A DNA stretch of 64,000 nt from Kaistia adipata DSM 17808 (GTDB taxonomy: Bacteria; Pseudomonadota; Alphaproteobacteria; Rhizobiales; Kaistiaceae), in assembly GCF_000423225.1 (NCBI RefSeq), contig NZ_KE383991.1, forward strand, positions 1-64,000. The letters are read 5' to 3'. Shown one piece after another: positions 25,396-33,722 of this stretch. Position 1 is the first letter of the stretch, and each line of letters opens with the position of its first letter. A program made the translations under genes and the position numbers. The notes below the pieces were generated by a model, which was not told where the DNA came from, did not search any database, and saw only the letters and a list, made by a program, of their open reading frames with translations.

Positions 25396-25851
25396 TCACG
25401 CGGCGGCTTCCGCCTCGTCGCCGATCTGGCCCTTGGTCACCGAATCCGGCAGGCCGAAGACGAGGTCGAAGGCCCAGTTGTAGACGAACATGTAGATCGG
25501 GAAGAACACGATCAGCACCGCGTCGAGCAGCAGCGCCTCGATGAGCGAGATCTGCATCCACCAGGCGATCAGCGGGATCAGGAACATCACCAGCGTCGTC
25601 TGGAAGCCGGCGGCATGCAGGATCCGCCGTGCGAACGACCGCGTGCGCGCCGCCTGGCGCGATTCCCAGCGCTCGAACAGCCACGTATAGACCAGGTTCA
25701 CCGTCACCGCAGTGGTCGAGATCATGACCGCGAGCGGCCCGGTATGCGACGCCTCGGTGCCGGACAGATAAGCCAGCATGAAGGCCGAGATGATGGTCCC
25801 CGAGATCTCGAACACGGAAACATAGACCACCCTGCGAAGAACGCCTTGCAC
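25396..25851 (-). CDS. PACE-family efflux transporter (AceI-like)
   Basis: The GTG at 25851 is preceded by GAGG and gives 151 residues; a TTG at 25863 is the alternative. The protein has four membrane segments and the PACE repeat pattern: RRVVYVSVFEISGTIISAF, SHTGPLAVMISTTAVTVNLV, YTWLFERWESRQAARTRSFA and RRILHAAGFQTTLVMFLIPL, closing with IVFFPIYMFVYNWAFDLVFG. PACE proteins export biocides such as chlorhexidine and short diamines by proton exchange. It is divergent from a LysR regulator, as aceI is from aceR in Acinetobacter. Confidence 0.87.
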   Translation of the reverse strand: MQGVLRRVVYVSVFEISGTIISAFMLAYLSGTEASHTGPLAVMISTTAVTVNLVYTWLFERWESRQAARTRSFARRILHAAGFQTTLVMFLIPLIAWWMQISLIEALLLDAVLIVFFPIYMFVYNWAFDLVFGLPDSVTKGQIGDEAEAAA

Positions 25852-25932
25852 AAAACACCTCAATGGAGAAACGGCCGAACGGCCAAGATTGGTGGCCTTC
25901 TATCAGCACCGGACGAGACAGGAAAAGTTGCC

Positions 25933-25955
25933 ATCTGTCAGATTGACTGATAGAT
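25933..25955. promoter_or_regulatory. Candidate LysR operator between the PACE and LysR genes
   Basis: The sequence atctgtcag-attga-ctgatagat has 9-base arms with one mismatch and contains a T-N11-A LysR box. The outer half tctatcag recurs at 25899-25906, giving a second half-site 40 bases away. It lies just upstream of the LysR start. Confidence 0.5.
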
Positions 25956-25962
25956 CGATCGC

Positions 25963-26844
25963 ATGGTGTTCTCCAGCGAAACCATCGCCCTGTTCCTCGC
26001 CGTGATCGACAACGGCTCGTTCTCGGCCGCCGCGCGGACGCTTCACCGCGTGCCCTCGGCCGTCAGCATGGGCATCGCCAATCTCGAGGCCGAGCTCGGC
26101 TATCCGCTCTTCCTGCGCGAGGCGCGCCAGGTGCGGCCAACGCCGGCGGCGCTGGCGCTGGTGCCGCATGCGCGCGTCATCGCCGAACAGCTCGAACAGC
26201 TCGCCGCGCACGCGACCGAGCTTTCCGACGGGCTGGAGACGCGGCTCGCCATCGGCATCGCCGCCGACATCGACAACGCCCGGCTGATGGACGCGATCTC
26301 GGCCGTCTCGGCGCGGCACCCGCTGCTCGCGATCGAGATCACCACGGCGCCGCAGGACGTCGTCGTCGAGCGGCTCGAGGCCGGCCGCGTCGATCTCTGC
26401 ATCGCCTATGGCGGGCTGGAGACCAGCCTCAAGGAGGATTTCCACTTCATCGGCACGGAGACGCTGGTCGCCGCCGTCTCGGCCCATCACGGCTCGGAGC
26501 TGCTGGACGTCGAGACGCTGAAGCTCGACGACCTGTTCCACCACCGGCAGATCCTGATCGCCAGCCCCGAGCACCCGATCCGCGATTTCCGCCAGCTGAT
26601 CGCCGGCACCTACTGGCGCACCGACAGCCTCGCCACCGCCGTCAACATGGTGAAGGCCGGGCTCGGCTGGGGCAACCTGCCGCTCTCCGTCGCGACGACG
26701 CTGGCCCGCGAGGGCAGCGTCCGCATCCTGCCCTTCTCGAATGTCGCGAACGGGCTGAAGCTGCCGCTGCATCTGCGCTGGATGCGCCAGAACCCGCTCG
26801 GCAAGGCGGGCCAGGAACTGCTGGCGCTGCTGAAGGACGGCTGA
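25963..26844 (+). CDS. LysR-family transcriptional regulator
   Basis: The 293-residue regulator has the N-terminal winged helix (ETIALFLAVIDNGSFSAAAR, HRVPSAVSMGIANLEAELGY, FLREARQVRPTPAAL) and a co-inducer domain (ETRLAIGIAADIDNARLMDA, RVDLCIAYGG, VNMVKAGLGWGNLPL). It is divergent from the PACE transporter gene with 111 bases between them and a palindrome at 25933-25955. By analogy with AceR it probably activates the transporter in response to its substrate. Confidence 0.93.
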   Translation: MVFSSETIALFLAVIDNGSFSAAARTLHRVPSAVSMGIANLEAELGYPLFLREARQVRPTPAALALVPHARVIAEQLEQLAAHATELSDGLETRLAIGIAADIDNARLMDAISAVSARHPLLAIEITTAPQDVVVERLEAGRVDLCIAYGGLETSLKEDFHFIGTETLVAAVSAHHGSELLDVETLKLDDLFHHRQILIASPEHPIRDFRQLIAGTYWRTDSLATAVNMVKAGLGWGNLPLSVATTLAREGSVRILPFSNVANGLKLPLHLRWMRQNPLGKAGQELLALLKDG

Positions 26845-26880
26845 ACGGCCTCGGCCCTCGCCCGGTCCGGCGTGGGAAGC

Positions 26881-27528
26881 TCAGTCCTGCGCGGGCTCGA
26901 CGGCGGCGCGGCCGAGTTCGGTCAGCCCGTAGATGCCCCGGCTCTCGCGGACAAACCAGCCATAGACGTTGCTCTGCAAAATCCCCGGCGCGCGCGCGAC
27001 CACCGTCTTCAGCTGCTTCGGGCTCTGCGGCCCGGACGTGAGCGCCGTCGCGATCCGGATGCAGTCCTGCCGGTAGGCGGTCATGATCGGCTTGCCGCGC
27101 CCGCCGCCCTTCACGGGATCGCCGACCCGGCGCTTGTGCTCGTCGAGCAGGCGCGAGCGTCGCTTCGGATCGCGGCGCGGCGTCTGCGCAAAGGGCGCGA
27201 CGATGACGTCCACCGTGCCGGCGGCCGAGACGGCGATCAGCCCGAAGCCGAGGCGCCGGCAGAGATTGCGGAAGCGCGCGTCATGCTCGCGGCCCTTGCC
27301 CTTCGAGGCGCGCGCCGCGAGCCAGACCTCGTCCGAGATCGTCGCCCGGTTGACGCCCTGCATGACGAGCTCGAGGTTGAAGGAAAGCTTCATCTCGCAG
27401 ACGACGAGGACGGGCGGATCGCCATCCCGCACGCCGACCAGGTCGCAGCCATTGACCTCGCCCTTCACGGCATAGCCCGCGCCCTCCATGAAGGCCTTCA
27501 GGGGAAGATAAAGATCGGTCTCGGCCAT
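26881..27528 (-). CDS. DUF2161 protein, PD-(D/E)XK-like putative phosphodiesterase
   Basis: The 215-residue protein begins MAETDLYLPLKAFMEGAGYA. A nuclease-like core follows: NGCDLVGVRDG (Asp29) and VLVVCEMKLSF (Glu45-x-Lys47), matching the D...ExK arrangement of PD-(D/E)XK enzymes to which DUF2161 is assigned. A basic middle (RRDPKRRSRLLDEHKRR) and a C-terminal winged-helix-like part (SPKQLKTVVARAPGILQSNV, YGLTELGRAAVEP) complete it. The substrate is unknown. A truncated second copy lies at 31240-31435. Confidence 0.8.
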   Translation of the reverse strand: MAETDLYLPLKAFMEGAGYAVKGEVNGCDLVGVRDGDPPVLVVCEMKLSFNLELVMQGVNRATISDEVWLAARASKGKGREHDARFRNLCRRLGFGLIAVSAAGTVDVIVAPFAQTPRRDPKRRSRLLDEHKRRVGDPVKGGGRGKPIMTAYRQDCIRIATALTSGPQSPKQLKTVVARAPGILQSNVYGWFVRESRGIYGLTELGRAAVEPAQD

Positions 27529-27546
27529 CGATCCAGTTCGGGTCCC

Positions 27547-27594
27547 GGAGGGTTCGGGAGGGTTCGGGAGGGTTCGGGAGGGTTCGGGAGGGTG
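27547..27594. repeat. Tandem 10-bp repeat upstream of the DUF2161 gene
   Basis: The unit ggagggttcg is repeated 4.8 times without mismatch, starting 19 bases upstream of the DUF2161 start codon. The unit length is close to one helical turn. The truncated copy near 31450 has only single remnants of this sequence. Confidence 0.9.
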
Positions 27595-27704
27595 TTTAGC
27601 TGAGTCCCGGAGGTGGTGCACCTGAAGCCTGCCAGGGTCGGCACTCGATTGGCAATGCGGCAGCGCTGGGCCAGAATCGCGCGCGGTCTCACCGCCTGCG
27701 GCAG

Positions 27705-28415
27705 CTACACATCCGAATCGTCGCCATCCGAGAATTCCCGCAGCGCCTCCGGGTCTGTCACGGTGATGGATCGATAGGTCGAGGTCACCCAGCCCGCAGC
27801 GGCAAAGCGGCTCACCGCGGCATTGACCTGCTTGCGCGAGGCATTCGCCATGATGCCGAGGGCGGACTGGGTGAGCGGGATCGGCATGTCCCCGAGCCAT
27901 CCGGCGCGCTCGATCACGGAAGCGATTCTCCGGCTCACGTCGCGCTTCTGCAGATCGCGGATGATCCGGACGAGCACATCGACGGTAAAGGCGGTATTCA
28001 CGCTCACCGCGCGCACGACGCGCGGATCCTGCGCCGCCATCTGCTCCAGGGCATCCAGCGGCACATGCATCATCCAGGCGACGCCGAGCGCCCGCATCTC
28101 GATCCGTCGCGGCTGGCCGGTCAGGAACGGGCCTTCGCCAGTCCAGGCTCCCGGCATGCCGAGATGGATGAGTTGCGGCGTCAACTCGGGCGGCGCCGAG
28201 TTGATCGTGAGGGATCCGGCGACAAGCCCGTACATGCCGCCGCCAATATCGCCATGTCTGTAGATGACTTGCCCCGGCGCAAAGCGGAGCAAATGGGCGC
28301 TGCGCAGGAGAGCGGTCTGGAATGGCTCCCCCATGTGCGAGAGCCATGCACCGTTCCGCATGACGCGCTGGGCCTGCTCAAGCGTCAAATCCAACTTCAG
28401 CCCCCGGTTTCGCAA
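27705..28415 (-). CDS. Crp/Fnr-family transcriptional regulator
   Basis: The protein has a cyclic-nucleotide-binding-type sensor domain (LLRSAHLLRFAPGQVIYRHG, MYGLVAGSLTIN, LGMPGAWTGEGPFLTG) and a C-terminal helix-turn-helix (PLTQSALGIMANASRKQVNA AVSRF). No iron-sulfur cysteines are seen, so it is not Fnr-like in oxygen sensing. The start is uncertain: TTG at 28415 (236 residues) or ATG at 28361. It is divergent from the DUF1254/DUF1214 pair and probably controls it or itself. Confidence 0.85.
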   Translation of the reverse strand: MRNRGLKLDLTLEQAQRVMRNGAWLSHMGEPFQTALLRSAHLLRFAPGQVIYRHGDIGGGMYGLVAGSLTINSAPPELTPQLIHLGMPGAWTGEGPFLTGQPRRIEMRALGVAWMMHVPLDALEQMAAQDPRVVRAVSVNTAFTVDVLVRIIRDLQKRDVSRRIASVIERAGWLGDMPIPLTQSALGIMANASRKQVNAAVSRFAAAGWVTSTYRSITVTDPEALREFSDGDDSDV

Positions 28416-28501
28416 TACAGGTATGTGTCGTTTCCGACGCTCAGCCTCAGCGCCACCGCCAACCCGTCCAAGTTGAACGAAGTCACGCGGAAGTCCATGG
28501 A

Positions 28502-28519
28502 TTGTGCCAATCGGGACAA
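28502..28519. promoter_or_regulatory. Candidate Crp-type operator
   Basis: ttgt-N10-acaa is a symmetric half-site pair in the 270-base divergent region between the Crp-like gene and the DUF1254/1214 genes. Spacing and symmetry fit a Crp/Fnr-class dimer. No other gene or repeat is seen in that region. Confidence 0.3.
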
Positions 28520-28685
28520 ACTACCTACTGCGAATGTGCAAGATGGCCAGGTCGGGGGCGACGACGGAATTTCGGCCGCGGCCGGATACCAGGCTCCCAG
28601 CGCCGACGAAAGCCGTCACGGCTGCCTTTTTGAAGGGGGCCGGCAGGGATCACGCCACTCCAGCACATCAATCAACGGGGTTCCG

Positions 28686-29708
28686 ATGTCTAGAATGAAA
28701 TTGGGCTTTTCGACCATGGCCGCCCTGGCGCTTCTGGCGGCGCAGCCGGCCGCGGCAGAGCCTGTTCCTGTCAACAGCGACAATTTCGTCCGCGCCGAGA
28801 GCGATCTCTATTTCTCCGGCATTGTCGCCAATGGCGGCTTCGGCAAGTTCGATCATACCCGCGCGATGGCGCCGCTCGACAAGCAGACGGTCATCCGCCT
28901 GAACCGCGACACGCTCTATTCGTCGGCTGTGTTCGACCTGGATGCCGGACCGGTGACGATCACGGTGCCTGATACCGGCGACCGCTTCGTGTCGCTCCTG
29001 GTGATCGACGAGGACCACTATACCCACGGCGTGCACTACGGCGCGGGCACCCACACGCTGAAGCGCGACGACATCGGCACCCGCTTCGTGGTGGCGGCCT
29101 TCCGCTTCTTCGCCAATCCCGCCGACACCGAGGACATGAAAGAGGTTCACGCGCTGCAGGACGCGGTCAAGGTCGAGCAGGCGTCGACCGGCAGCTTCGA
29201 GATTCCGGAATGGGACGGCGAGAGCCGGAACAAGACCCGGCGCGCGCTGCTCGACCTCGGCGCCCTGCTGCCCGACACCGCGAAGATGTTCGGAGCGCGC
29301 GACGAGGTCGACCCGATCCGCCACCTGATCGGCGCCGCGCTCGGCTGGGGCGGCAACCCGGAGAAGGAAGCGCTCTACCTGAACATCACGCCGGAGAAGA
29401 ACGACGGCAAGAGCATCTACCGGCTGACCGTCAAGGACGTGCCGGTGAAGGAATTCTGGTCGGTCACCGTCTACAACAAGGACGGCTTCTTCACGCCGAA
29501 CGATCTCAACGCCTATTCCCTGAACGACGTGACCGCGCAGAAAAGCGAGGATGGCTCGATCACGATCCAGTTCGGCGGTTGCGACGGCAAGGTGGCGAAC
29601 TGCCTGCCGACGCCGGCGGACTGGAACTACATGGTTCGCCTCTATCGCCCGGACGCGCAGATTCTTGACGGAAGCTGGACTTTCCCCGTTGCAGAGGAAG
29701 TGAAATGA
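28686..29708 (+). CDS. Secreted DUF1254/DUF1214 protein
   Basis: The ATG at 28686 gives 340 residues with a signal peptide (MKLGFSTMAALALLAAQPAAA before EPVP). The N-terminal part has ANGGFGKFDHTRAMAPLDKQ, VIRLNRDTLYSSAVFDLDAG and VSLLVIDEDHY. The C-terminal DUF1214 part has EKNDGKSIYRLTVKDVPVKE, FWSVTVYNKDGFF and a closing MVRLYRPDAQILDGSWTFP. The function of these periplasmic families is unknown. It overlaps the next gene, also DUF1254/DUF1214, by 4 bases. A longer upstream frame covers the promoter region and is rejected. Confidence 0.85.
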   Translation: MSRMKLGFSTMAALALLAAQPAAAEPVPVNSDNFVRAESDLYFSGIVANGGFGKFDHTRAMAPLDKQTVIRLNRDTLYSSAVFDLDAGPVTITVPDTGDRFVSLLVIDEDHYTHGVHYGAGTHTLKRDDIGTRFVVAAFRFFANPADTEDMKEVHALQDAVKVEQASTGSFEIPEWDGESRNKTRRALLDLGALLPDTAKMFGARDEVDPIRHLIGAALGWGGNPEKEALYLNITPEKNDGKSIYRLTVKDVPVKEFWSVTVYNKDGFFTPNDLNAYSLNDVTAQKSEDGSITIQFGGCDGKVANCLPTPADWNYMVRLYRPDAQILDGSWTFPVAEEVK

Positions 29709-31072
29709 ACCGCCGGAATTTCCTGAAATCCACGGCCGCCCTCGCCGCCCTGCCGGCGCTCCCGGCCTTCGCGCAGGACAGCCTCGCGGCGCAGGCCCGC
29801 GAGGCCTACATCTACACCTATCCGATGGTGAAGAACTACCTCACCATGTTCCAGTACGCCCTCGAGCCGGGCGGCAGCCAGTACAAGGGGCCGCTGAACA
29901 CGCTGGTGAGCATCGCCCGCGTCTACACGCCCGAGGATACGGCGATCATCACGCCCAACTCGGACACGCCCTATTCCTTCATCGTCTTCGACCTCAGGGC
30001 AGAGCCCGTCGTCGTCACCATGCCGGCGATCGAGAAGGAGCGCTATTACTCGCTGCAGCTGATCGACCTCTACACCAACAATGTCGACTATCCCGGCACA
30101 AGGGTGGACGGCAATGACGGCGGCGACTTCCTGATCACCGGCCCCGGCTGGAAGGGCGAGGTGCCCGAGGGCATCAAGCGCGTGATCGAGATGCCGACCG
30201 CGCTCGCCATCGGCATCGTCCGGACGCAGCTGTTCGCGCCGGACGACCTCGACAAGGTCAAGGAGATCCAGGCCGGATACAAGGCGGCGCCTCTCTCGAC
30301 CTACGCGAACACCCCGGCGCCGCCCGCGCCGCCGGCGGTGGACTGGATGCCGATCTCCGACGAGCTGATGGTCTCGAACTACTGGCCGCTCGCCGCCTTC
30401 CTGCTGCCGTTCGCGCCCGCCTATCCGGGCGACGAGGGCGAGCGCGAGAATCTCGCCAGGCTCGGCGTCCGCGACGGCGCGGCATGGCCGGCGCCGGATC
30501 TCGCGCCCGACGCCGCGGCCGCGATGCGGGATACGGTCGTCGCCACGGAGAAGGAAATCCGCGACCAGGCCGGCCGGATGACGGATTCGTCAAAACTGTT
30601 CGGCACGCCCGAATTCATGAAGGGCCGCTACATGGACCGCGCCGCGGCGGCGCAGGGCGGGATCTACGGCAACAGCGTCCAGGAGGCGCTCTACGTCATC
30701 TACGCGGTCGACGAGGCCAAGGCGCCGCTCGACGGCAAGGCCGGCAAATACACGCTGACCTTCACCGACGAGACGCTGCCGCCGGTCGACGCCTTCTGGT
30801 CGCTGACCATGTATGACCGGCCCAGGCAGCTCCTGGTGAGCAATCCGATCCATCGCTACCTGATCAACTCGGCCATGCTGCGCGGCCTCAGGAAGAACGA
30901 CAAGGGCGAGATCGTGCTCACCCTCCAGCACGAAAGCCCCGGAGCCGAGTTGGAATCGAACTGGCTGCCGGCGCCCGCCGAAACCTTCTACGCGGTGATG
31001 CGGCTCTATCTGCCGAAGGCCGAGGCGCTGGACGGCCGCTGGATCGCGCCGCCGATCCGCCCATCCAGCTAG
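29705..31072 (+). CDS. Secreted DUF1254/DUF1214 protein
   Basis: The 455-residue protein has a Tat-like signal (MNRRNFLKSTAALAALPALP ... AFAQ). The DUF1254 part follows (EAYIYTYPMVKNYLTMFQYA, DTAIITPNSDTPYSFIVFDL, YYSLQLIDLYTNNVDYPGTR). The DUF1214 part (GKYTLTFTDETLPPVDAFWS, LTMYDRPRQLLV) ends MRLYLPKAEALDGRWIAPPI. The twin arginine suggests export in folded form. It is translationally coupled to the preceding related gene. Its substrate or role is unknown. Confidence 0.88.
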   Translation: MNRRNFLKSTAALAALPALPAFAQDSLAAQAREAYIYTYPMVKNYLTMFQYALEPGGSQYKGPLNTLVSIARVYTPEDTAIITPNSDTPYSFIVFDLRAEPVVVTMPAIEKERYYSLQLIDLYTNNVDYPGTRVDGNDGGDFLITGPGWKGEVPEGIKRVIEMPTALAIGIVRTQLFAPDDLDKVKEIQAGYKAAPLSTYANTPAPPAPPAVDWMPISDELMVSNYWPLAAFLLPFAPAYPGDEGERENLARLGVRDGAAWPAPDLAPDAAAAMRDTVVATEKEIRDQAGRMTDSSKLFGTPEFMKGRYMDRAAAAQGGIYGNSVQEALYVIYAVDEAKAPLDGKAGKYTLTFTDETLPPVDAFWSLTMYDRPRQLLVSNPIHRYLINSAMLRGLRKNDKGEIVLTLQHESPGAELESNWLPAPAETFYAVMRLYLPKAEALDGRWIAPPIRPSS

Positions 31073-31239
31073 CAGGGCAGCCCAGGCCCCCTGCCTGGAG
31101 CCCTGGCGGCATCGCGTTGGTGGCACGGCCGTCCCGGATGGCCGTGCCACCTCTCGCAGACCCGCAGCCGGTCGCGCCAGCCTGAAGCGGACGGCTGCCT
31201 CACGCCCTCCCCCCCCGAGCCGCGAGCCGCGAGCCGCGT

Positions 31240-31435
31240 CCGGGATCGCCGCCCGGTTGACGCCCTGCATGACCAACTCGAGGTTGAAGGAGAGCTTCAT
31301 CTCGCAGACGACGAGGACGGGCGGATCGCCGTCCCGCACGCCGACCAGGTCGCAGCCATTGACCTCGCCCTTCACGGCATAGCCCGCGCCCTCCATGAAG
31401 GCTTTCAGGGGAAGATAAAGATCGGTCTCGGCCAT
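31240..31435 (-). pseudogene. Truncated copy of the DUF2161 gene
   Basis: From the ATG at 31435 the first 62 codons are almost identical to the gene at 26881-27528, differing at only a few bases. After the MQGVNRAAI stretch the sequence breaks into an unrelated frame. The break lies at a short cgagccg triplet repeat (31216-31238). The copied part still contains the D...ExK core. Similarity continues about 50 bases upstream of the ATG. Bases 31073-31200 show nothing recognisable. Confidence 0.85.
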
Positions 31436-31861
31436 GCGCTTTGTGTGGGTCCCGCGGTGCACGAGAGGGATTTGGCTGAGTTTGGGGGGAAGGCGCGAGG
31501 GGGGGCGGCCGCCGTGGCTGCACGGGAAGCAGCTAAGGTACGCGACCGCAGCCTCACTCCGATTTGACAATCAACCTAGAGCTGCCACCACGCCTGCGCC
31601 GGATGCCCATAGTCCTCCAGACAAGCAAGACGCCTAGTACACGAGAAGACGCCTGAGCGTGGCACTGCGAATCGGCAATAAATACCGCAAAAGAAGACTC
31701 CTCTATCGGAAGGGACGTTTTGATACTGCCGTAGCCGGATCAACCCAAATGAATATTCCTGCACGGCAAGGCCAATTCACCCCCCTTAGAAAATTAATCC
31801 CCCATTGGCATCTACATAGATAGCGTCTATTTGGTGTGAGGCAGATTGGGAGATCGATTTG

Positions 31862-32935
31862 ATGGTTAAGAAGAGCGTTGCACGCACAACTCAAACCTAC
31901 ACTACACCATTTCTTGAAACGCACTTTGGTAGCACGCCAGCTTACACGTTCGCGATAAAAGCAAGAGACCTTATAACTCTTCATTACGTAGCAGTAAGAG
32001 GGCGAGACGACGAAGAGGGGGCCGTTCAACGTCCTCTAAATGCCAGAAGAATCAACGGAATTCGAACATATATTCTAGACGGCAATACTTTCTTTAACTC
32101 GTTTATATTGAATTGGACGGATCAAAATTTTGCACCTTCGTTCTCTGGCAACAAGATAACATTGCCGATAGTTAAATCAGCAGCTCAAGTGATAGATGGC
32201 CAACACAGGCTAGCAGGTCTATCACAGGCCATCGACACCCGCGATTCTGTCGGCGATCAAGAGCTTCTTGTAACATTGTGCGTCGGCCTAACTACAAGCA
32301 ACGCCGCGAAAATATTCCTGAACATCAACACGGAACAAAAGCCTGTTCCCAAGAGCTTGATTTACGATCTTTTTGGCGAGGTTGTCGACGACGAGGCCCA
32401 TGCAGTCAATCGCTCGACTGATCTCGCACGCGAACTAAATGACGACCCTGACAGTCCGCTGTATAATCAGATTAAGTTTCCTGGCGCTCCCCGAGGTCAG
32501 GGCAGTATTGAACTTTCTACGTTTGTATCCGCCTTCAAGGACCACTTCAAACCTGACACGGGCACGTTTTACACGTATAAAATAAGGGATTACGAACGCC
32601 AAAAGGCAGCAATCAATAACTTCTTTCAGTCCCTCTATGATTTTTACGACAACAGCGGCCTATGGAACTCCAGCAATAAGAACCCATTTTTGAAAGCTGC
32701 CGGCTTCAATGGCGCCGTAGACTTTTTTGTTGAAGTACTCATCAAGCACTGCGCCGAAAAGAGATCGTTTTCCACATCAACCATGAAGCAGTTCATTGGA
32801 CTCGATCAATCTGGCCTCGTTACATGGGACGAACTGCGGGGAAAAGATGGCAAGACTGCTCGAAAAGCAATCAGAACCCTTCTTGAAAGCAACTCATTGA
32901 ACGCGCTTCCGGATCACGATGAATACGAGTTCTAG
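31862..32935 (+). CDS. DGQHR-domain protein (DndB-like)
   Basis: The ATG at 31862 has GGGAGA eight bases upstream and gives 357 residues. The defining motif is VIDGQHRLAGL at residues 110-120. Before it come LITLHYVAVRGR, RRINGIRTYILDG and SFILNWTDQNF; after it come LFLNINTEQKPVPKSLIYDL-like residues. DGQHR proteins include DndB, regulator of phosphorothioate DNA modification, and many proteins of unknown role in defence regions. Composition is far more AT-rich than its surroundings and codon use differs, pointing to transfer. It overlaps the next gene by 17 bases. No dnd genes are nearby. Confidence 0.85.
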   Translation: MVKKSVARTTQTYTTPFLETHFGSTPAYTFAIKARDLITLHYVAVRGRDDEEGAVQRPLNARRINGIRTYILDGNTFFNSFILNWTDQNFAPSFSGNKITLPIVKSAAQVIDGQHRLAGLSQAIDTRDSVGDQELLVTLCVGLTTSNAAKIFLNINTEQKPVPKSLIYDLFGEVVDDEAHAVNRSTDLARELNDDPDSPLYNQIKFPGAPRGQGSIELSTFVSAFKDHFKPDTGTFYTYKIRDYERQKAAINNFFQSLYDFYDNSGLWNSSNKNPFLKAAGFNGAVDFFVEVLIKHCAEKRSFSTSTMKQFIGLDQSGLVTWDELRGKDGKTARKAIRTLLESNSLNALPDHDEYEF

Positions 32936-33722
32936 TCGCCATCGCTTCCAGGAGGTTCTGGAGAACCATCTCGGTTGTCCAGAACCCTCACAATTGAAAT
33001 CCTTCAGGCCTGCTTTTGAGGCACTTATCGTAGACGACAACTTATCGGGAGAGCTATCACATGCTCTAGTACAGGATGCCAGCAGCACTTACTTCAAGGC
33101 TGCACTGAGCATGGTAGAAGCGATGGTTTCTATTCATAGAGGCTATCACTCTTGGGCTGTAGTCAAGCTATACTACGCGAGCTTTTATTTGGTTCGACTT
33201 GCGTTCGCAGTTCGACGCCACGGCATCTTTCGTTGCGGAACACTTTATACGCTAAATACATCGAGAGGATCAAAGCCCACTAAGCGGCCAGGAAAAGGCG
33301 ACCATAAGGTCATACTCGATGCCTTTATTAAGGACTACGAGAGCTCCGAAGGAATTCTCTCCAACAAAATAAACAACGAGCACACTTTCAGGTGGCTAAT
33401 GGACAGGAGAGAAACCGTACACTACAGAGACGCAACCTTCAATGAGCCCGACCTACCTCATTTTGATCGTTCATTATCCAACGGCGAGCTAAGCAAGTGG
33501 ATATCCATTTACCTTGGCGATTCCAACCTCGTCTATTGCTTTCTTGAGGGTCATGCTTGCTTGGCAGTGCCATTGAAATTTTGCGACCAAATACTGAACG
33601 AAGCAGCCAGTGTTGGCTTGATCAATCTGCTCACTCCAGAACAGAAAAATGTTATCCTTTCGTTACTCAACGAGGCGCACGCATCTGACGTTGCAGAGAT
33701 AAAGTCTCTCTTGCTAAGATAG
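32919..33722 (+). CDS. HEPN-like protein of a two-gene DGQHR module
   Basis: The 267-residue protein starts inside the end of the DGQHR gene, so the two are probably co-translated. Residues 77-100 (YHSWAVVKLYYASFYLVRLA FAVR) look like the first helices of a HEPN domain. MDRRETVHYRD (161-171) supplies an R-x4-H motif (Arg163 and His168) of the kind that forms the RNase site in HEPN toxins. The remainder is unrecognised. The composition is AT-rich like its partner. HEPN assignment is my reading of the pattern, not a search result. Confidence 0.6.
   Translation: MNTSSSRHRFQEVLENHLGCPEPSQLKSFRPAFEALIVDDNLSGELSHALVQDASSTYFKAALSMVEAMVSIHRGYHSWAVVKLYYASFYLVRLAFAVRRHGIFRCGTLYTLNTSRGSKPTKRPGKGDHKVILDAFIKDYESSEGILSNKINNEHTFRWLMDRRETVHYRDATFNEPDLPHFDRSLSNGELSKWISIYLGDSNLVYCFLEGHACLAVPLKFCDQILNEAASVGLINLLTPEQKNVILSLLNEAHASDVAEIKSLLLR

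Noticed and set aside
31703-32029. Minus-strand 108-codon frame opposite the start of the DGQHR gene
   Set aside because: It overlaps the 5' end of a gene with a clear family motif. The product has no recognisable pattern.
31862-32935. Naming the DGQHR gene dndB
   Set aside because: No other dnd genes are in the window, and the DGQHR family is much wider than DndB.
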